Below are positions 9,433-18,380 of a DNA stretch of 64,000 bases, one piece after another. A model generated the notes under the pieces. The model did not search any database and had not been told where the DNA came from. It was given only the letters and a program-made list of their open reading frames with translations. The translations under genes were made by a program, and so were the position numbers. The DNA lies in NCBI RefSeq assembly GCF_022133705.1, contig NZ_JAKNHJ010000001.1, positions 170,857 through 234,856 on the forward strand, read 5' to 3'. Source of the DNA: Varibaculum cambriense (GTDB lineage: Bacteria > Actinomycetota > Actinomycetes > Actinomycetales > Actinomycetaceae). Every line of letters starts with the position of its first letter. The stretch's first letter is position 1.

Positions 9433-9847
9433 TTCCGCCGCCCTCAGACAGACATCGCCCACTCGGCGTCGGCCGGTTCGCGCCGGAAATACGACTCGCT
9501 TACGAGTCGTCGGCGAGGAGCAGACACTTAAAAAACGCTCCCCCCTGATGGCAAAAATTGTGGCTGCTGCACTAGTTTTAGTCGCCCTAATTGTTTCCCC
9601 AATGCTAATCAATACCCAATTGGCGGTTATTTCTTACCAGATTCATGACGACCAGGTGGAACTAGCGCAAATACAAGAAGATAACCAACGGGTTCAGTCC
9701 CAGGTCAATTTAAAGTCTAGTCCCGAGAAAGTGCGTAAAGCTGCCCTGGATGCCGGGTATGTCCCGGCAGGAGAGACCGGATACGTTACCCTAAAAACAA
9801 GCAAGATCGAAGGAGGAACTCCTCCAGTTCCGGTAGCTAAGGAATAA
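9425..9847 (+). CDS. ftsL: FtsL-like septum membrane protein
   Basis: The 140-aa protein has a basic cytoplasmic N-terminus and one transmembrane helix (about residues 40-62, around MAKIVAAALVLVALIVSPML). A short extracytoplasmic coiled coil follows (VELAQIQEDNQRVQSQV) with a conserved-looking end, SPEKVRKAALDAGYVPAGE. This architecture and the place between rsmH and ftsI identify it as the actinobacterial FtsL equivalent, a scaffold for FtsQ/FtsW/FtsI in the divisome. The sequence itself is weakly conserved. The ATG at 9425 overlaps the rsmH end and has AGGA upstream. A longer GTG start at 9395 would lie well inside rsmH and is less likely. Confidence 0.75.
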   Translation: MSNSAALRQTSPTRRRPVRAGNTTRLRVVGEEQTLKKRSPLMAKIVAAALVLVALIVSPMLINTQLAVISYQIHDDQVELAQIQEDNQRVQSQVNLKSSPEKVRKAALDAGYVPAGETGYVTLKTSKIEGGTPPVPVAKE

Positions 9848-9856
9848 TAGGCATCT

Positions 9857-11803
9857 ATGGTGGGGAAGAAGCGAAGGTATTCGCCGGGAGAAAACGCTTC
9901 TTCGCTAAAACAGGAAACTCTTTCTAACCAGAAAGATTCTCGAAAGCGAGCGGGGAGAGACTTCATTTCTAAGGAGAGCGTAAACAGCCGGGGAGCAAAT
10001 AAGGTAGCCGGCAAGCGCGGGAGGCTGCTACTGGTGGTAGTCGCCTTTCTACTGGTGCTGTGTAGCGCGAGGTTATTCGATCTACAGGTAGTGCAAGCCC
10101 CCGCTCTTGCGGACGAGGCCAGGCAGGCACGCACTGTTTCCGCGGAAATCGTTTCCAAGCGAGGAGACATTGTAGATAGGAAAGGGACGGTGCTCGCTAC
10201 CTCGATAGAGGTTTATAACGTGTCTGTTAACCAGATATTGGTCAAAGATTATGTACATCATGAGATCGTTTCCCCTGACGGCAAGATAGTTACTGATAAG
10301 ACTAAACTTCGCGACCCTCGTAATCAGAAGAAAGTAATAGGCACCGGCGCTGCTGAAGCCGCTCGGCAATTGGCGCCAATTCTGGAGATGAACCCGGCTG
10401 TACTCGGGGGGAAAATGGTGGGAAGCAGAGGCTTCGTCTACCTTGCTAAAAATGTTAGTGCCGAGAAATGGCGGAAGATCCGAAAACTAAAAATCGATGG
10501 TATCGATGGAGAACTGCGTTACCAACGGCAATATCCCAATGGCGCCACTGCCTCCTCGATTTTAGGTTTTACCGATTTTGAACAAGTTGGGCAAGCCGGT
10601 ATTGAGGCCACACAAAATAAACAGCTGGCAGGAGTTCCGGGCAAGCGGGTGGCAGAGATATCTCCTTCCGGGCAAGTAATCCCGGGGGGAGCCGATGTTA
10701 TAAAGGCAGCTACACCAGGCAAAACTGTCCGCTTAACGATTGATGCGGATCTGCAGAACACTGCGGAAAGTTTGGTAAATAAACAGGTTGCAGATTTTGG
10801 GGCAGCTTGGGGAACCGCGATCGTGCAGCGGGTAGGCACCGGTCAGATTTTAGCTTTGGCAGACTCTGGTAACGAACCCCCCGAGCAAGTCCGCAAGCGA
10901 ACCTCGGGAACCACGGGATCGCGGGCGGTGCAATACACTTACGAACCGGGATCTAGCGGCAAACTGGTAACTTTTGCTACTGCCTTGGAACAAAAGAAAA
11001 TCACCCCATTAACCCCGGTGAACTCGTCAGATAAGATTACTATCGCCGGTCAGTCGTTTAGAGATTCCCATTCCCACTCCACCAAGAGATTAACTGCCTC
11101 CGGGGTATTGGCCGAATCTTCTAACACCGGAACAGTTCAAATTGGACAAATGGTTACTGATCAGCAGCGATATCAAATGATGAAAGCGTTGGGATTGGGG
11201 CAAAAAACGGGCATTGAAATGCCGGGTGAGTCAGCAGGAATAATTGGTAGCCCGAAGAGTTGGGATGCCCGTCAGCGGATGACCACTATGTTTGGTCAGG
11301 GGATGGCTTGTACGCCGCTACAAATGTCGGCGCTGATTTCTACTATCGCTAACCATGGGGTGTATGTTGCCCCGCGGATGATTTCCGAATATGAAGATTC
11401 CCAGGGAATTCCCGAAAAGGCAAAAGTTCCGGCAGCTGCGCAAAAGTTAGATCAGAACGCAGCAGCCACTTTGGTGCGGATGATGGAGTCGGTAACCAGT
11501 GATGAAGGAACTGCAAAGAAAGCACAGATTCCTGGTTATCGAAGCGCTGGTAAAACTGGTACCAGTGAAATTATTTCTGGCGGGGGAGGTTCGCGGGGGG
11601 TAGTTGCCTCTTTTATTGGTTTAGCACCCGCGGAGAATCCGGAGATCGCAGTGTCAGTAATTATCTACCAGCCAAAATCAGGAATTTATGGCGGGGTAGT
11701 AGCCGGACCAGTATTTTCGCAGGTAGCGGCGCAGGCGTTAACCTTGCTGGATGTTCCGCCTTCCAGCACCAAGCCGCAGCTTTATCCGATTGAAGCTCAC
11801 TAG
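9857..11803 (+). CDS. ftsI: Septal peptidoglycan transpeptidase FtsI (class B PBP)
   Basis: This is a D,D-transpeptidase that cross-links septal peptidoglycan with FtsW. The 648-aa protein has a basic N-terminal tail and a membrane anchor (about residues 54-74, RLLLVVVAFLLVLCSARLF). A dimerisation domain follows, then a transpeptidase domain with SxxK at S366-K369 (EPGSSGK), SxN at S421-N423 (AESSNTG) and KTG at K566-G568 (AGKTGTS). No PASTA repeats are present. It starts nine bases after ftsL. In most actinobacteria murE follows, but here murF comes next. Confidence 0.95.
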   Translation: MVGKKRRYSPGENASSLKQETLSNQKDSRKRAGRDFISKESVNSRGANKVAGKRGRLLLVVVAFLLVLCSARLFDLQVVQAPALADEARQARTVSAEIVSKRGDIVDRKGTVLATSIEVYNVSVNQILVKDYVHHEIVSPDGKIVTDKTKLRDPRNQKKVIGTGAAEAARQLAPILEMNPAVLGGKMVGSRGFVYLAKNVSAEKWRKIRKLKIDGIDGELRYQRQYPNGATASSILGFTDFEQVGQAGIEATQNKQLAGVPGKRVAEISPSGQVIPGGADVIKAATPGKTVRLTIDADLQNTAESLVNKQVADFGAAWGTAIVQRVGTGQILALADSGNEPPEQVRKRTSGTTGSRAVQYTYEPGSSGKLVTFATALEQKKITPLTPVNSSDKITIAGQSFRDSHSHSTKRLTASGVLAESSNTGTVQIGQMVTDQQRYQMMKALGLGQKTGIEMPGESAGIIGSPKSWDARQRMTTMFGQGMACTPLQMSALISTIANHGVYVAPRMISEYEDSQGIPEKAKVPAAAQKLDQNAAATLVRMMESVTSDEGTAKKAQIPGYRSAGKTGTSEIISGGGGSRGVVASFIGLAPAENPEIAVSVIIYQPKSGIYGGVVAGPVFSQVAAQALTLLDVPPSSTKPQLYPIEAH

Positions 11804-11842
11804 CTATCCTTAGAAAGAGAACTTTTTAATAGGAGCGGACAA

Positions 11843-13372
11843 ATGTGGACACTAGGTTGGATTGCTGAAGCCCTCAACCGGACGTGCAAAAATTCAGACA
11901 CTATTATCGCCGGGCGGGTAGTTACTGATTCTCGTGAGGTTACGCCAGGAGATTTATATGTAGCCCGCGTCGGGGAAAACTCTGATGGACATAACTACCT
12001 GGAAAACGCCTGGCGGGCAGGGGCAGCTGCTGCCTTAGTAGAACGGCAAGAACCTGCTGAGCAGGTAGGTATTCCCTATGTACAAGTTACGGAAGCCACC
12101 CGCGCCCTCGGATGGTTAGCTCACTGCCATTTAGCGGCTTTACGGCGCAAAGGCCACGGAAAAAGACCAGTTTGTATCGGGATCACCGGGTCAGCCGGTA
12201 AAACTACCACCAAAGATTTATTAGCCAGCCTGCTGCAGCTACAAGGTCAGGTAATAGCACCTGAGAAGTCCTACAACAATGAGGTCGGGGTGCCCTTAAC
12301 CATTTTGCGCGCTGATGAAACTACAGATTTTTTGGTTCTGGAAATGGGAGCTTCCGGACCGGGACATCTGGCGCTGCTAACTGAAATTGCCCCTTTGGAT
12401 ATGGCGATTGAGCTGATGGTAGGCCATGCGCATTTGGGCGGATTCGGCAGCATTGAGGGACTTGCGCAAGCCAAAGCAGAACTTCTTTGGGGCTTAAGAA
12501 ACTATGAAGGCAAGCGCTATTGGCCATTAAGTGCGCCAGCGCAGCAAGCCCGGCAAGTTTTTCAGCAAGATGGTTATCGCGAGGAGGAATCCGCGCAAAA
12601 GGCTACTCCCTCACTAGCCATCTTGAACTGCGGGGATGAAAAGGTACGTCAAATGGCTTCCGGAGCGCAGATTCGCTACTTCGGAGAACTTAAACCAGAG
12701 GGAACCAGGCAAGAAACTGAGGTCAAGGGAGTTTACGCCTCCCAAGTCACAGTAGGTGGTGATGGCCGACCCACATTCTGGATGACCCGCGGGTCAGAAA
12801 CTCTCAAAGTGAAGTTAGGACTGGTAGGACGGCATAACGTGGCTAACGCCTTGGCGGCAGTTACCGCTGCCACCGAGTTGGGGGTAAGCCTTGCCCAGGC
12901 TGCGCGCGTCCTCGAGAATGCCCGTCCCTTGTCGCAGCACCGCCTAGACGTGCGGGAAATCGAATCTGAGATTACGGTGATCGATGATTCCTATAACGCT
13001 AACTTGGATTCGATGCGTTCGGGGATCACCACCTTAAAGACCCTGGCGCAAGCTAAAGGAAGAGGGCGAGCAGTGGCCGTCCTGGGAGAAATGTTGGAGC
13101 TGGGAGCAGATTCCGAGACTCACCACCGCCTGGTGGGTAAGGCCTGTATCGAAGCGGGAATAGAGGTAGTTGTTACGGTGGGGCAACAAGCCACCCCGAT
13201 TTACCAGACTGTTTTAGACCACGCCGAAGCTCAACACTGTGAAAACGCCGAGGAGGCACTTAGAGTGGTTAGGCAGGTTCTAGCTCCCGGCGATACGGTA
13301 TTAGTTAAGGGCTCAAACGGATCTGGGGTCTGGAGAATTGCAGAAGCCTTAACAGGAGGTAGCGACAGCTAA
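11843..13372 (+). CDS. murF: UDP-MurNAc-pentapeptide synthetase MurF
   Basis: This ATP-dependent ligase adds D-Ala-D-Ala to the UDP-MurNAc-tripeptide in the cytoplasm. The 509-aa product has the Mur ligase P-loop GITGSAGKTTTKD (about residues 112-124), the central-domain motifs EKSYNNEVGVP and EMGASGPGHL, and the C-terminal domain with DDSYNANLDSMRSG. TAGGAGCGG provides the ribosome-binding site. The stop TAA shares its last A with the mraY ATG, a translational coupling arrangement. Confidence 0.95.
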   Translation: MWTLGWIAEALNRTCKNSDTIIAGRVVTDSREVTPGDLYVARVGENSDGHNYLENAWRAGAAAALVERQEPAEQVGIPYVQVTEATRALGWLAHCHLAALRRKGHGKRPVCIGITGSAGKTTTKDLLASLLQLQGQVIAPEKSYNNEVGVPLTILRADETTDFLVLEMGASGPGHLALLTEIAPLDMAIELMVGHAHLGGFGSIEGLAQAKAELLWGLRNYEGKRYWPLSAPAQQARQVFQQDGYREEESAQKATPSLAILNCGDEKVRQMASGAQIRYFGELKPEGTRQETEVKGVYASQVTVGGDGRPTFWMTRGSETLKVKLGLVGRHNVANALAAVTAATELGVSLAQAARVLENARPLSQHRLDVREIESEITVIDDSYNANLDSMRSGITTLKTLAQAKGRGRAVAVLGEMLELGADSETHHRLVGKACIEAGIEVVVTVGQQATPIYQTVLDHAEAQHCENAEEALRVVRQVLAPGDTVLVKGSNGSGVWRIAEALTGGSDS

Positions 13373-14484
13373 TGGTGCCTTTAGGAATAGCGCTATTAAC
13401 CTCCCTAGTAATATCACTGGCAGGAACGCCGGTACTGATTCGGGTATTGCGCAAACACCAGTATGGCCAGTTCATTCGCAAAGATGGTCCTACGGCGCAT
13501 TACACTAAGCGCGGTACTCCCACTATGGGGGGAGTGGTCATCATTTTGGCGACTGTTTGCGGTTGGATAGTAGCGCACATTGCTTCGTGGACATTTCCCT
13601 CGCCTTCGGGCTGGCTGTTGATGTTGCTGATAGTGGGACTAGGGCTCATCGGGTTCTTAGATGACTACATTAAAATCTCGCGTCAACGCTCCTTAGGGCT
13701 AACTCCCTGGGCAAAGATTGTTGGGCAACTGACAGTGGGAACCACTTTCGGGGTCTTGGCGCTCATGTTTCCCCGCAGAGATGAAACCGGGATTGCTATC
13801 ACCCCGGCCTCTACCAAGATTTCAGTGGTACGCGACGTTAGTGGATTAGATTTAGCGTTCGCCGGAACTGTAGTGGCGTTTATTCTTTTTGCGCTGTGGT
13901 CTAACTTCTTGATTGCGGCCTGGTCAAACGGGGTAAATCTCACCGATGGCTTAGATGGTTTAGCCGCAGGGGCTTGCCTATTTGCTTTCGGAGCCTATAC
14001 CGGGGTGGCTACTTGGCAGTATTATCAACGCTGCCCGCTGGTGGATGTGGCTCCCAGGGTTGCTTCCGCCTGTTATGAGGTGCGGGATCCGGCAGATTTG
14101 GCAATAATCTCGCTGGCGATTGTAGGTGCCTGCTTTGGGTTCCTTTGGTGGAACACTTCCCCCGCTCAAATTTTCATGGGGGATACCGGGTCTCTTGCTT
14201 TAGGCGGTGCCTTCGCGGGGCTATCAATTCTGACTCGCACCGAGTTTCTGGCAGTCATCATCGGCGGATTATTTGTTCTAATCGTGATGTCAGATGTGAT
14301 CCAGGTGGGGGTATTTAAACTTACTCGAAAACGGGTCTTTAAAATGGCGCCCTTGCATCACCACTTCGAGTTAAAAGGGTGGAAAGAAGTAACGATTGTG
14401 GTTAGGTTCTGGATTATTGCCGGCCTGTTTGCGATTGTCGGAGTTGCCTTGTTCTACGCAGAATGGGTGGTTGCAATCAAGTGA
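13372..14484 (+). CDS. mraY: Phospho-MurNAc-pentapeptide transferase MraY
   Basis: This integral membrane enzyme makes lipid I from UDP-MurNAc-pentapeptide and undecaprenyl phosphate. The 370-aa product has about ten hydrophobic segments and the family signatures TMGGVVI, GFLDDYIK with the paired aspartates, NLTDGLDGLAAG and FMGDTGSLALGG. The C-terminal APLHHHFELKGW contains the HHH motif. Its length and order in the cluster are normal. Confidence 0.96.
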   Translation: MVPLGIALLTSLVISLAGTPVLIRVLRKHQYGQFIRKDGPTAHYTKRGTPTMGGVVIILATVCGWIVAHIASWTFPSPSGWLLMLLIVGLGLIGFLDDYIKISRQRSLGLTPWAKIVGQLTVGTTFGVLALMFPRRDETGIAITPASTKISVVRDVSGLDLAFAGTVVAFILFALWSNFLIAAWSNGVNLTDGLDGLAAGACLFAFGAYTGVATWQYYQRCPLVDVAPRVASACYEVRDPADLAIISLAIVGACFGFLWWNTSPAQIFMGDTGSLALGGAFAGLSILTRTEFLAVIIGGLFVLIVMSDVIQVGVFKLTRKRVFKMAPLHHHFELKGWKEVTIVVRFWIIAGLFAIVGVALFYAEWVVAIK

Positions 14485-15920
14485 CAAACCAAAACTGGGC
14501 AGGCCGTTCTATCTGCATTATCGGTTTGGGCTCATCGGGGAGAGCCTGTTGCGAAGTGCTCTCTACCCTGGGTGCCAAAGTATCCGGGATAGATGGCCAC
14601 GAGGAAGCAGTTGCCGCCTGCTCTAAGGACTACCCGCATGCGCAGTTCTATCAGGGACAGGGGAACAACTGGGAAGATCTGCTAGATAAGATAGCTCCTG
14701 CGTTGCTAGTGGTTAGCCCCGGGGTGCCTCCGCGCCATAGCGCGTTCACTTGGGCTAAAAAACACCAGGTGGAACTGTGGGGAGAGGTCGAACTAGCTTG
14801 GCAGATCCAAAAAACCGCTACCGCCTGCCCAGATACCCCCTGGCTCACCATTACCGGTACGAACGGTAAAACCACCACGGTCGGCATGACCCAGTCTATT
14901 TTGCAGGCTGCCGGTTATCAGGCACTAGCGGTCGGGAACGTAGGTTCCCCGGTGGTATTAGCCGCTGCCCAGGCTAAGGCGCAAGTGCTAGCGGTAGAGC
15001 TTTCCAGCTTCCAGCTTTACACCACTAAAACAGTATCGCCACTGGCTGCAGTCTGTTTAAATATCGATGCCGATCATCTGGATTGGCATGGGAGCGAAGC
15101 AGCATATGTTGCGGCGAAAGCGCGGGTTTATGAACGGGCTCAAAAGGCCGTCCTCTACAATCAGCAAGATTCCCGCACCTTAGATTTAGCTTTAGCTGCC
15201 GAGGTAACCGAGGGCTGCCGGGCGATCGGTTTTACTACTGGTACCCCCGATATTTACCAACTGGGCATAGTAGAAAATATGCTGATCGATCGCGCCTATA
15301 GCGAAAATCCCTATAAAGAAGCAGTAGCACTGGTAGGCATGGGCGATTTTCACTATTACCACGGTGAACCCGGTATTACGGTGCTGCAAGATGCATTAGC
15401 CGCAGCTGGCCTCACCAGAGCCTTAGGGGTTGATCCCGAGGCCGTGCGGGACGGGATCCGCAGCTTCGTCCCACAAGCGCATCGACGAGCCATTGTAGGT
15501 CAGGCAGCGCAGGTCACTTGGATTGATGATTCCAAAGCCACCAACACTCATGCCGCGGCTGCTTCTTTGTCGGGATTGCCTCCTGCCTCAGTGGTTTGGA
15601 TAGCTGGCGGGGATGCCAAGGGACAATCTTTTGATCAGTTAGTTACCGACATCGCGGCTACTTTACGTGGGGTAGTGCTGATCGGGGAAGATCGCTCCGC
15701 TTTGCGTCAGGCATTGGCACAGCACGCGCCTAATGTTCCAGTAGTCGAAGTTACCGCCCATGACGACATGATGTTCTCGGTGGTAAACGAGGCAGTCGCG
15801 CTTTCCCGGCCGGGAGACAAAGTGATTTTGGCGCCTGCCTGTGCCTCCTGGGATCAGTTCGCAAACTATTCTCAGCGTGGGGAGGCTTTCGCCAATGCCG
15901 TGTCCCGTTTGGAGGGATAA
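14481..15920 (+). CDS. murD: UDP-MurNAc-L-alanine:D-glutamate ligase MurD
   Basis: MurD adds D-glutamate to UDP-MurNAc-L-Ala. With the GTG start at 14481 (a GTGA overlap with the mraY stop) the product has 479 aa. An ATG at 14463 would add six residues and cannot be excluded. Visible motifs are CIIGLGSSGRA near the N-terminus (Rossmann-like domain), the P-loop ITGTNGKTTTVGM (about residues 123-135), the NIDADHLDWHGS block, and DDSKATNTHAA of the C-terminal ligase domain. Confidence 0.94.
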   Translation: MTNQNWAGRSICIIGLGSSGRACCEVLSTLGAKVSGIDGHEEAVAACSKDYPHAQFYQGQGNNWEDLLDKIAPALLVVSPGVPPRHSAFTWAKKHQVELWGEVELAWQIQKTATACPDTPWLTITGTNGKTTTVGMTQSILQAAGYQALAVGNVGSPVVLAAAQAKAQVLAVELSSFQLYTTKTVSPLAAVCLNIDADHLDWHGSEAAYVAAKARVYERAQKAVLYNQQDSRTLDLALAAEVTEGCRAIGFTTGTPDIYQLGIVENMLIDRAYSENPYKEAVALVGMGDFHYYHGEPGITVLQDALAAAGLTRALGVDPEAVRDGIRSFVPQAHRRAIVGQAAQVTWIDDSKATNTHAAAASLSGLPPASVVWIAGGDAKGQSFDQLVTDIAATLRGVVLIGEDRSALRQALAQHAPNVPVVEVTAHDDMMFSVVNEAVALSRPGDKVILAPACASWDQFANYSQRGEAFANAVSRLEG

Positions 15921-15922
15921 GC

Positions 15923-17272
15923 ATGGCGACGCGGGCATCGACTGGAAATAAGAATAATTCTTCTGAGCGCACGGCAGCTAAAATCAGGAAAAAAATTCCG
16001 CGAATCGAAGTAAAACGCGCAGAGTCTTTCCGTTCGGATAACCCGGAAGGCAAACGTAAACTACTTAACCTGTGGCGTTCTGTCACCCATACCCCGTTAT
16101 TTAACTACCAAATGCTGTGGTTCTTGATCATCGCCTTAGCGGTGATCGGTTTAATGATGCAGTTTTCTGCCTCAGTAATCCTGGAGCTTTCTGCCGGTAC
16201 CAATCCCTATTGGGGAGTGGCGCGTCCCCTGCTGATTATGGCGGTGGGTTTTGCAGCCATGGTTTTCATATCGCGGCTCCCTGCAGATATCTTTGAAAAA
16301 GTAGCCTTACCGGTAGTATTCCCACTGGCTATCGCCGCTCAGCTAGCGGTTTTTACCCCGCTTGGCCGCGGTCAAGGCGGCAATCGCAACTGGGTTTATA
16401 TTCCCGGTATCAACCAGGTATTACAGCCATCCGAGTTCCTAAAAGTCGCCTTTATTCTGCTGTTAGTCACGGTATTTAGTACCGGCAAATGCCGCATAGA
16501 CTCCTTTGGCGACCTGTTCAAATGGGTGGGGCTGCCATTCATAATTATCGTGGCTACGGTGATGGCAGGTCACGATATGGGAACCTTGCTGGTTTTCGTT
16601 TCTATTTTGCTGTGTGTATTGCTAATCGCCGGGATTTCTCTACGCTGGTTAGGGATCGGGATAGGTCTGCTTTCCGTAGCCGCAGTCGGGGCGGTACTTA
16701 GTTCTGCTTCCCGCAGGAACCGGGTGCTTTCTTTTTTGCATCCCTCCCAGGCGAATCCTACCGGTTCTGGTCTGCAGCCCCTGCGCGCAAAATGGGGATT
16801 AGGCACCGGGGGACTTACCGGGGTGGGGCCGGGTGCCTCTCGCCAGAAATGGAACTATTTGCCGGAGGCTCATACTGACTTTATCTATGCAATTTTAGGT
16901 GAGGAATTCGGGCTTTTTGGCACCCTTTTAGTGCTGGTGATTTTCGGGCTGCTGGCCTGGGTGCTGTGCCGGTTAATCATTAATGCCACTCATCCGACTA
17001 CCCGCTTGTGTGCTGCGGGAACTCTAGGGTGGCTAGTGGTACAGGCGCTGATGAACATCATGGTAGTGATTGGATTCCTACCGGTAGTAGGGGTGCCACT
17101 CCCGCTGGTTTCTTCGGGAGGTTCCACGGCGCTAGCTACCTTGTTACAAATGGGGGTGCTGCTAAGTTATTTGCGAGCAGAACCGGGAGTGGCTACCGCG
17201 GTAGCTCATCGACCAAAGTATTTGCGTACCAGTAGAGCCGTCAGATTGGAAAAACGCGATGGAAAAAAATAG
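15923..17272 (+). CDS. ftsW: Septal peptidoglycan glycosyltransferase FtsW (SEDS family)
   Basis: This polytopic SEDS glycan polymerase works with FtsI at the septum. The 449-aa protein has a basic cytoplasmic extension of about 60 residues, then roughly ten transmembrane segments. It shows the typical blocks QPSEFLKVAF, AHDMGT-like GHDMGTLLVF, YLPEAHTDFIYAILGEEFG, and the C-terminal GVPLPLVSSGGSTALATL. The start is two bases after murD. Its final 14 bases overlap murG, so coupling is likely. Confidence 0.94.
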   Translation: MATRASTGNKNNSSERTAAKIRKKIPRIEVKRAESFRSDNPEGKRKLLNLWRSVTHTPLFNYQMLWFLIIALAVIGLMMQFSASVILELSAGTNPYWGVARPLLIMAVGFAAMVFISRLPADIFEKVALPVVFPLAIAAQLAVFTPLGRGQGGNRNWVYIPGINQVLQPSEFLKVAFILLLVTVFSTGKCRIDSFGDLFKWVGLPFIIIVATVMAGHDMGTLLVFVSILLCVLLIAGISLRWLGIGIGLLSVAAVGAVLSSASRRNRVLSFLHPSQANPTGSGLQPLRAKWGLGTGGLTGVGPGASRQKWNYLPEAHTDFIYAILGEEFGLFGTLLVLVIFGLLAWVLCRLIINATHPTTRLCAAGTLGWLVVQALMNIMVVIGFLPVVGVPLPLVSSGGSTALATLLQMGVLLSYLRAEPGVATAVAHRPKYLRTSRAVRLEKRDGKK

Positions 17273-18380
17273 ATCGGTACTTTTAGCCGGAGGAGGAACC
17301 GCCGGTCATGTCAACCCACTGCTGGCTGCGGCTCGCTGTTTGCGAGATGAAGGCTGGGAGGTCACGATTATTGGTACTAGGGAAGGCAAAGAGAGTGAGC
17401 TAGTACCCGCTGCCGGCTTCGACTTGCACTATATTCCCCGGATCCCCTTGCCGCGACGCCCCTCTTTACAGCTGTTCACCATTCCCAGCCGGATGCGGGC
17501 GACGGTGCGGAAAATAGAGACCCTGATCCGTCAGAAACAAGTGGGGGTAGTCATCGGGTTCGGGGGATATGTTTCCACTCCCGCCTATTTTGCGGCGCGG
17601 CGCGCGCAGATTCCGCTGGTAATCCATGAACAAAATGCGCGGCCTGGTTTGGCCAATCGGCTAGGGGCACGGTGGGCGAAAGCAGTTGCTTTAACTTTTC
17701 CCTCCACCAAACTTGCGGCGAAGAAGGGGCGAACCACTTGTATTGGTTTGCCCCTGCGCCCCGAAATAGCGCAGTTAGCGCAAAAACGTCAGCATCCGCA
17801 GGATCAAAAACGCCAGCGGGAGGAGGCGCTTAAGTCTTTTGATCTGGATGCACAGCTGCCAACTTTACTGGTTACCGGGGGATCTTTGGGGGCGCTTTCC
17901 CTTAACGAAGCCCTGCAGGAGGCAGCGGTAAAGCTACCGGAAAATATGCAGGTAATTCACTTAACCGGTAAAGATAAAGATCAGCCGGTGCTCCGCGCTC
18001 TTCCCGAATCTTTAAAATCGCGTTACCGGGTTATTGATTACCTGGTGGACATGGAAAGGGCGCTAGCTGCCGCCGACTTGGTGGTTTGTCGTTCCGGTGC
18101 CGGTACCGTGGCAGAGATGACTGCCTTAGCGCTTCCGGCGGTCTATGTGCCCTTGCCGATTGGCAACGGCGAGCAGCGTCTTAACGCCGAAGACGCGGTA
18201 AAAAGTGGCGGCGCCCTGATAGTTGATAACGCCCGCTTTAATGCAGAGTTCGTGACCGGTCAGGTAGTGCCTTTGCTCTTGTCGCCCGAACGCTTGCAAC
18301 AAATGTCGCAGGCACTGCCGGAAGAGGGAGTCGACGCCGCGAAGAAACTGGCGCAAATTGCTGAGGAAGTATGTCGATGA
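17259..18380 (+). CDS. murG: Lipid II synthase MurG (UDP-GlcNAc transferase)
   Basis: MurG adds GlcNAc to lipid I to give lipid II on the inner face of the membrane. The 373-aa GT-B glycosyltransferase shows the N-terminal glycine loop LAGGGTAGHVNPLLA, the second glycine loop GFGGYVSTPA, HEQNARPGLANR, and TGGSLGALSLNE. It also has the UDP-GlcNAc-binding segment CRSGAGTVAEMTALALPAVYVPLP. It starts inside the ftsW end and overlaps murC by 10 bases. Confidence 0.95.
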   Translation: MEKNRSVLLAGGGTAGHVNPLLAAARCLRDEGWEVTIIGTREGKESELVPAAGFDLHYIPRIPLPRRPSLQLFTIPSRMRATVRKIETLIRQKQVGVVIGFGGYVSTPAYFAARRAQIPLVIHEQNARPGLANRLGARWAKAVALTFPSTKLAAKKGRTTCIGLPLRPEIAQLAQKRQHPQDQKRQREEALKSFDLDAQLPTLLVTGGSLGALSLNEALQEAAVKLPENMQVIHLTGKDKDQPVLRALPESLKSRYRVIDYLVDMERALAAADLVVCRSGAGTVAEMTALALPAVYVPLPIGNGEQRLNAEDAVKSGGALIVDNARFNAEFVTGQVVPLLLSPERLQQMSQALPEEGVDAAKKLAQIAEEVCR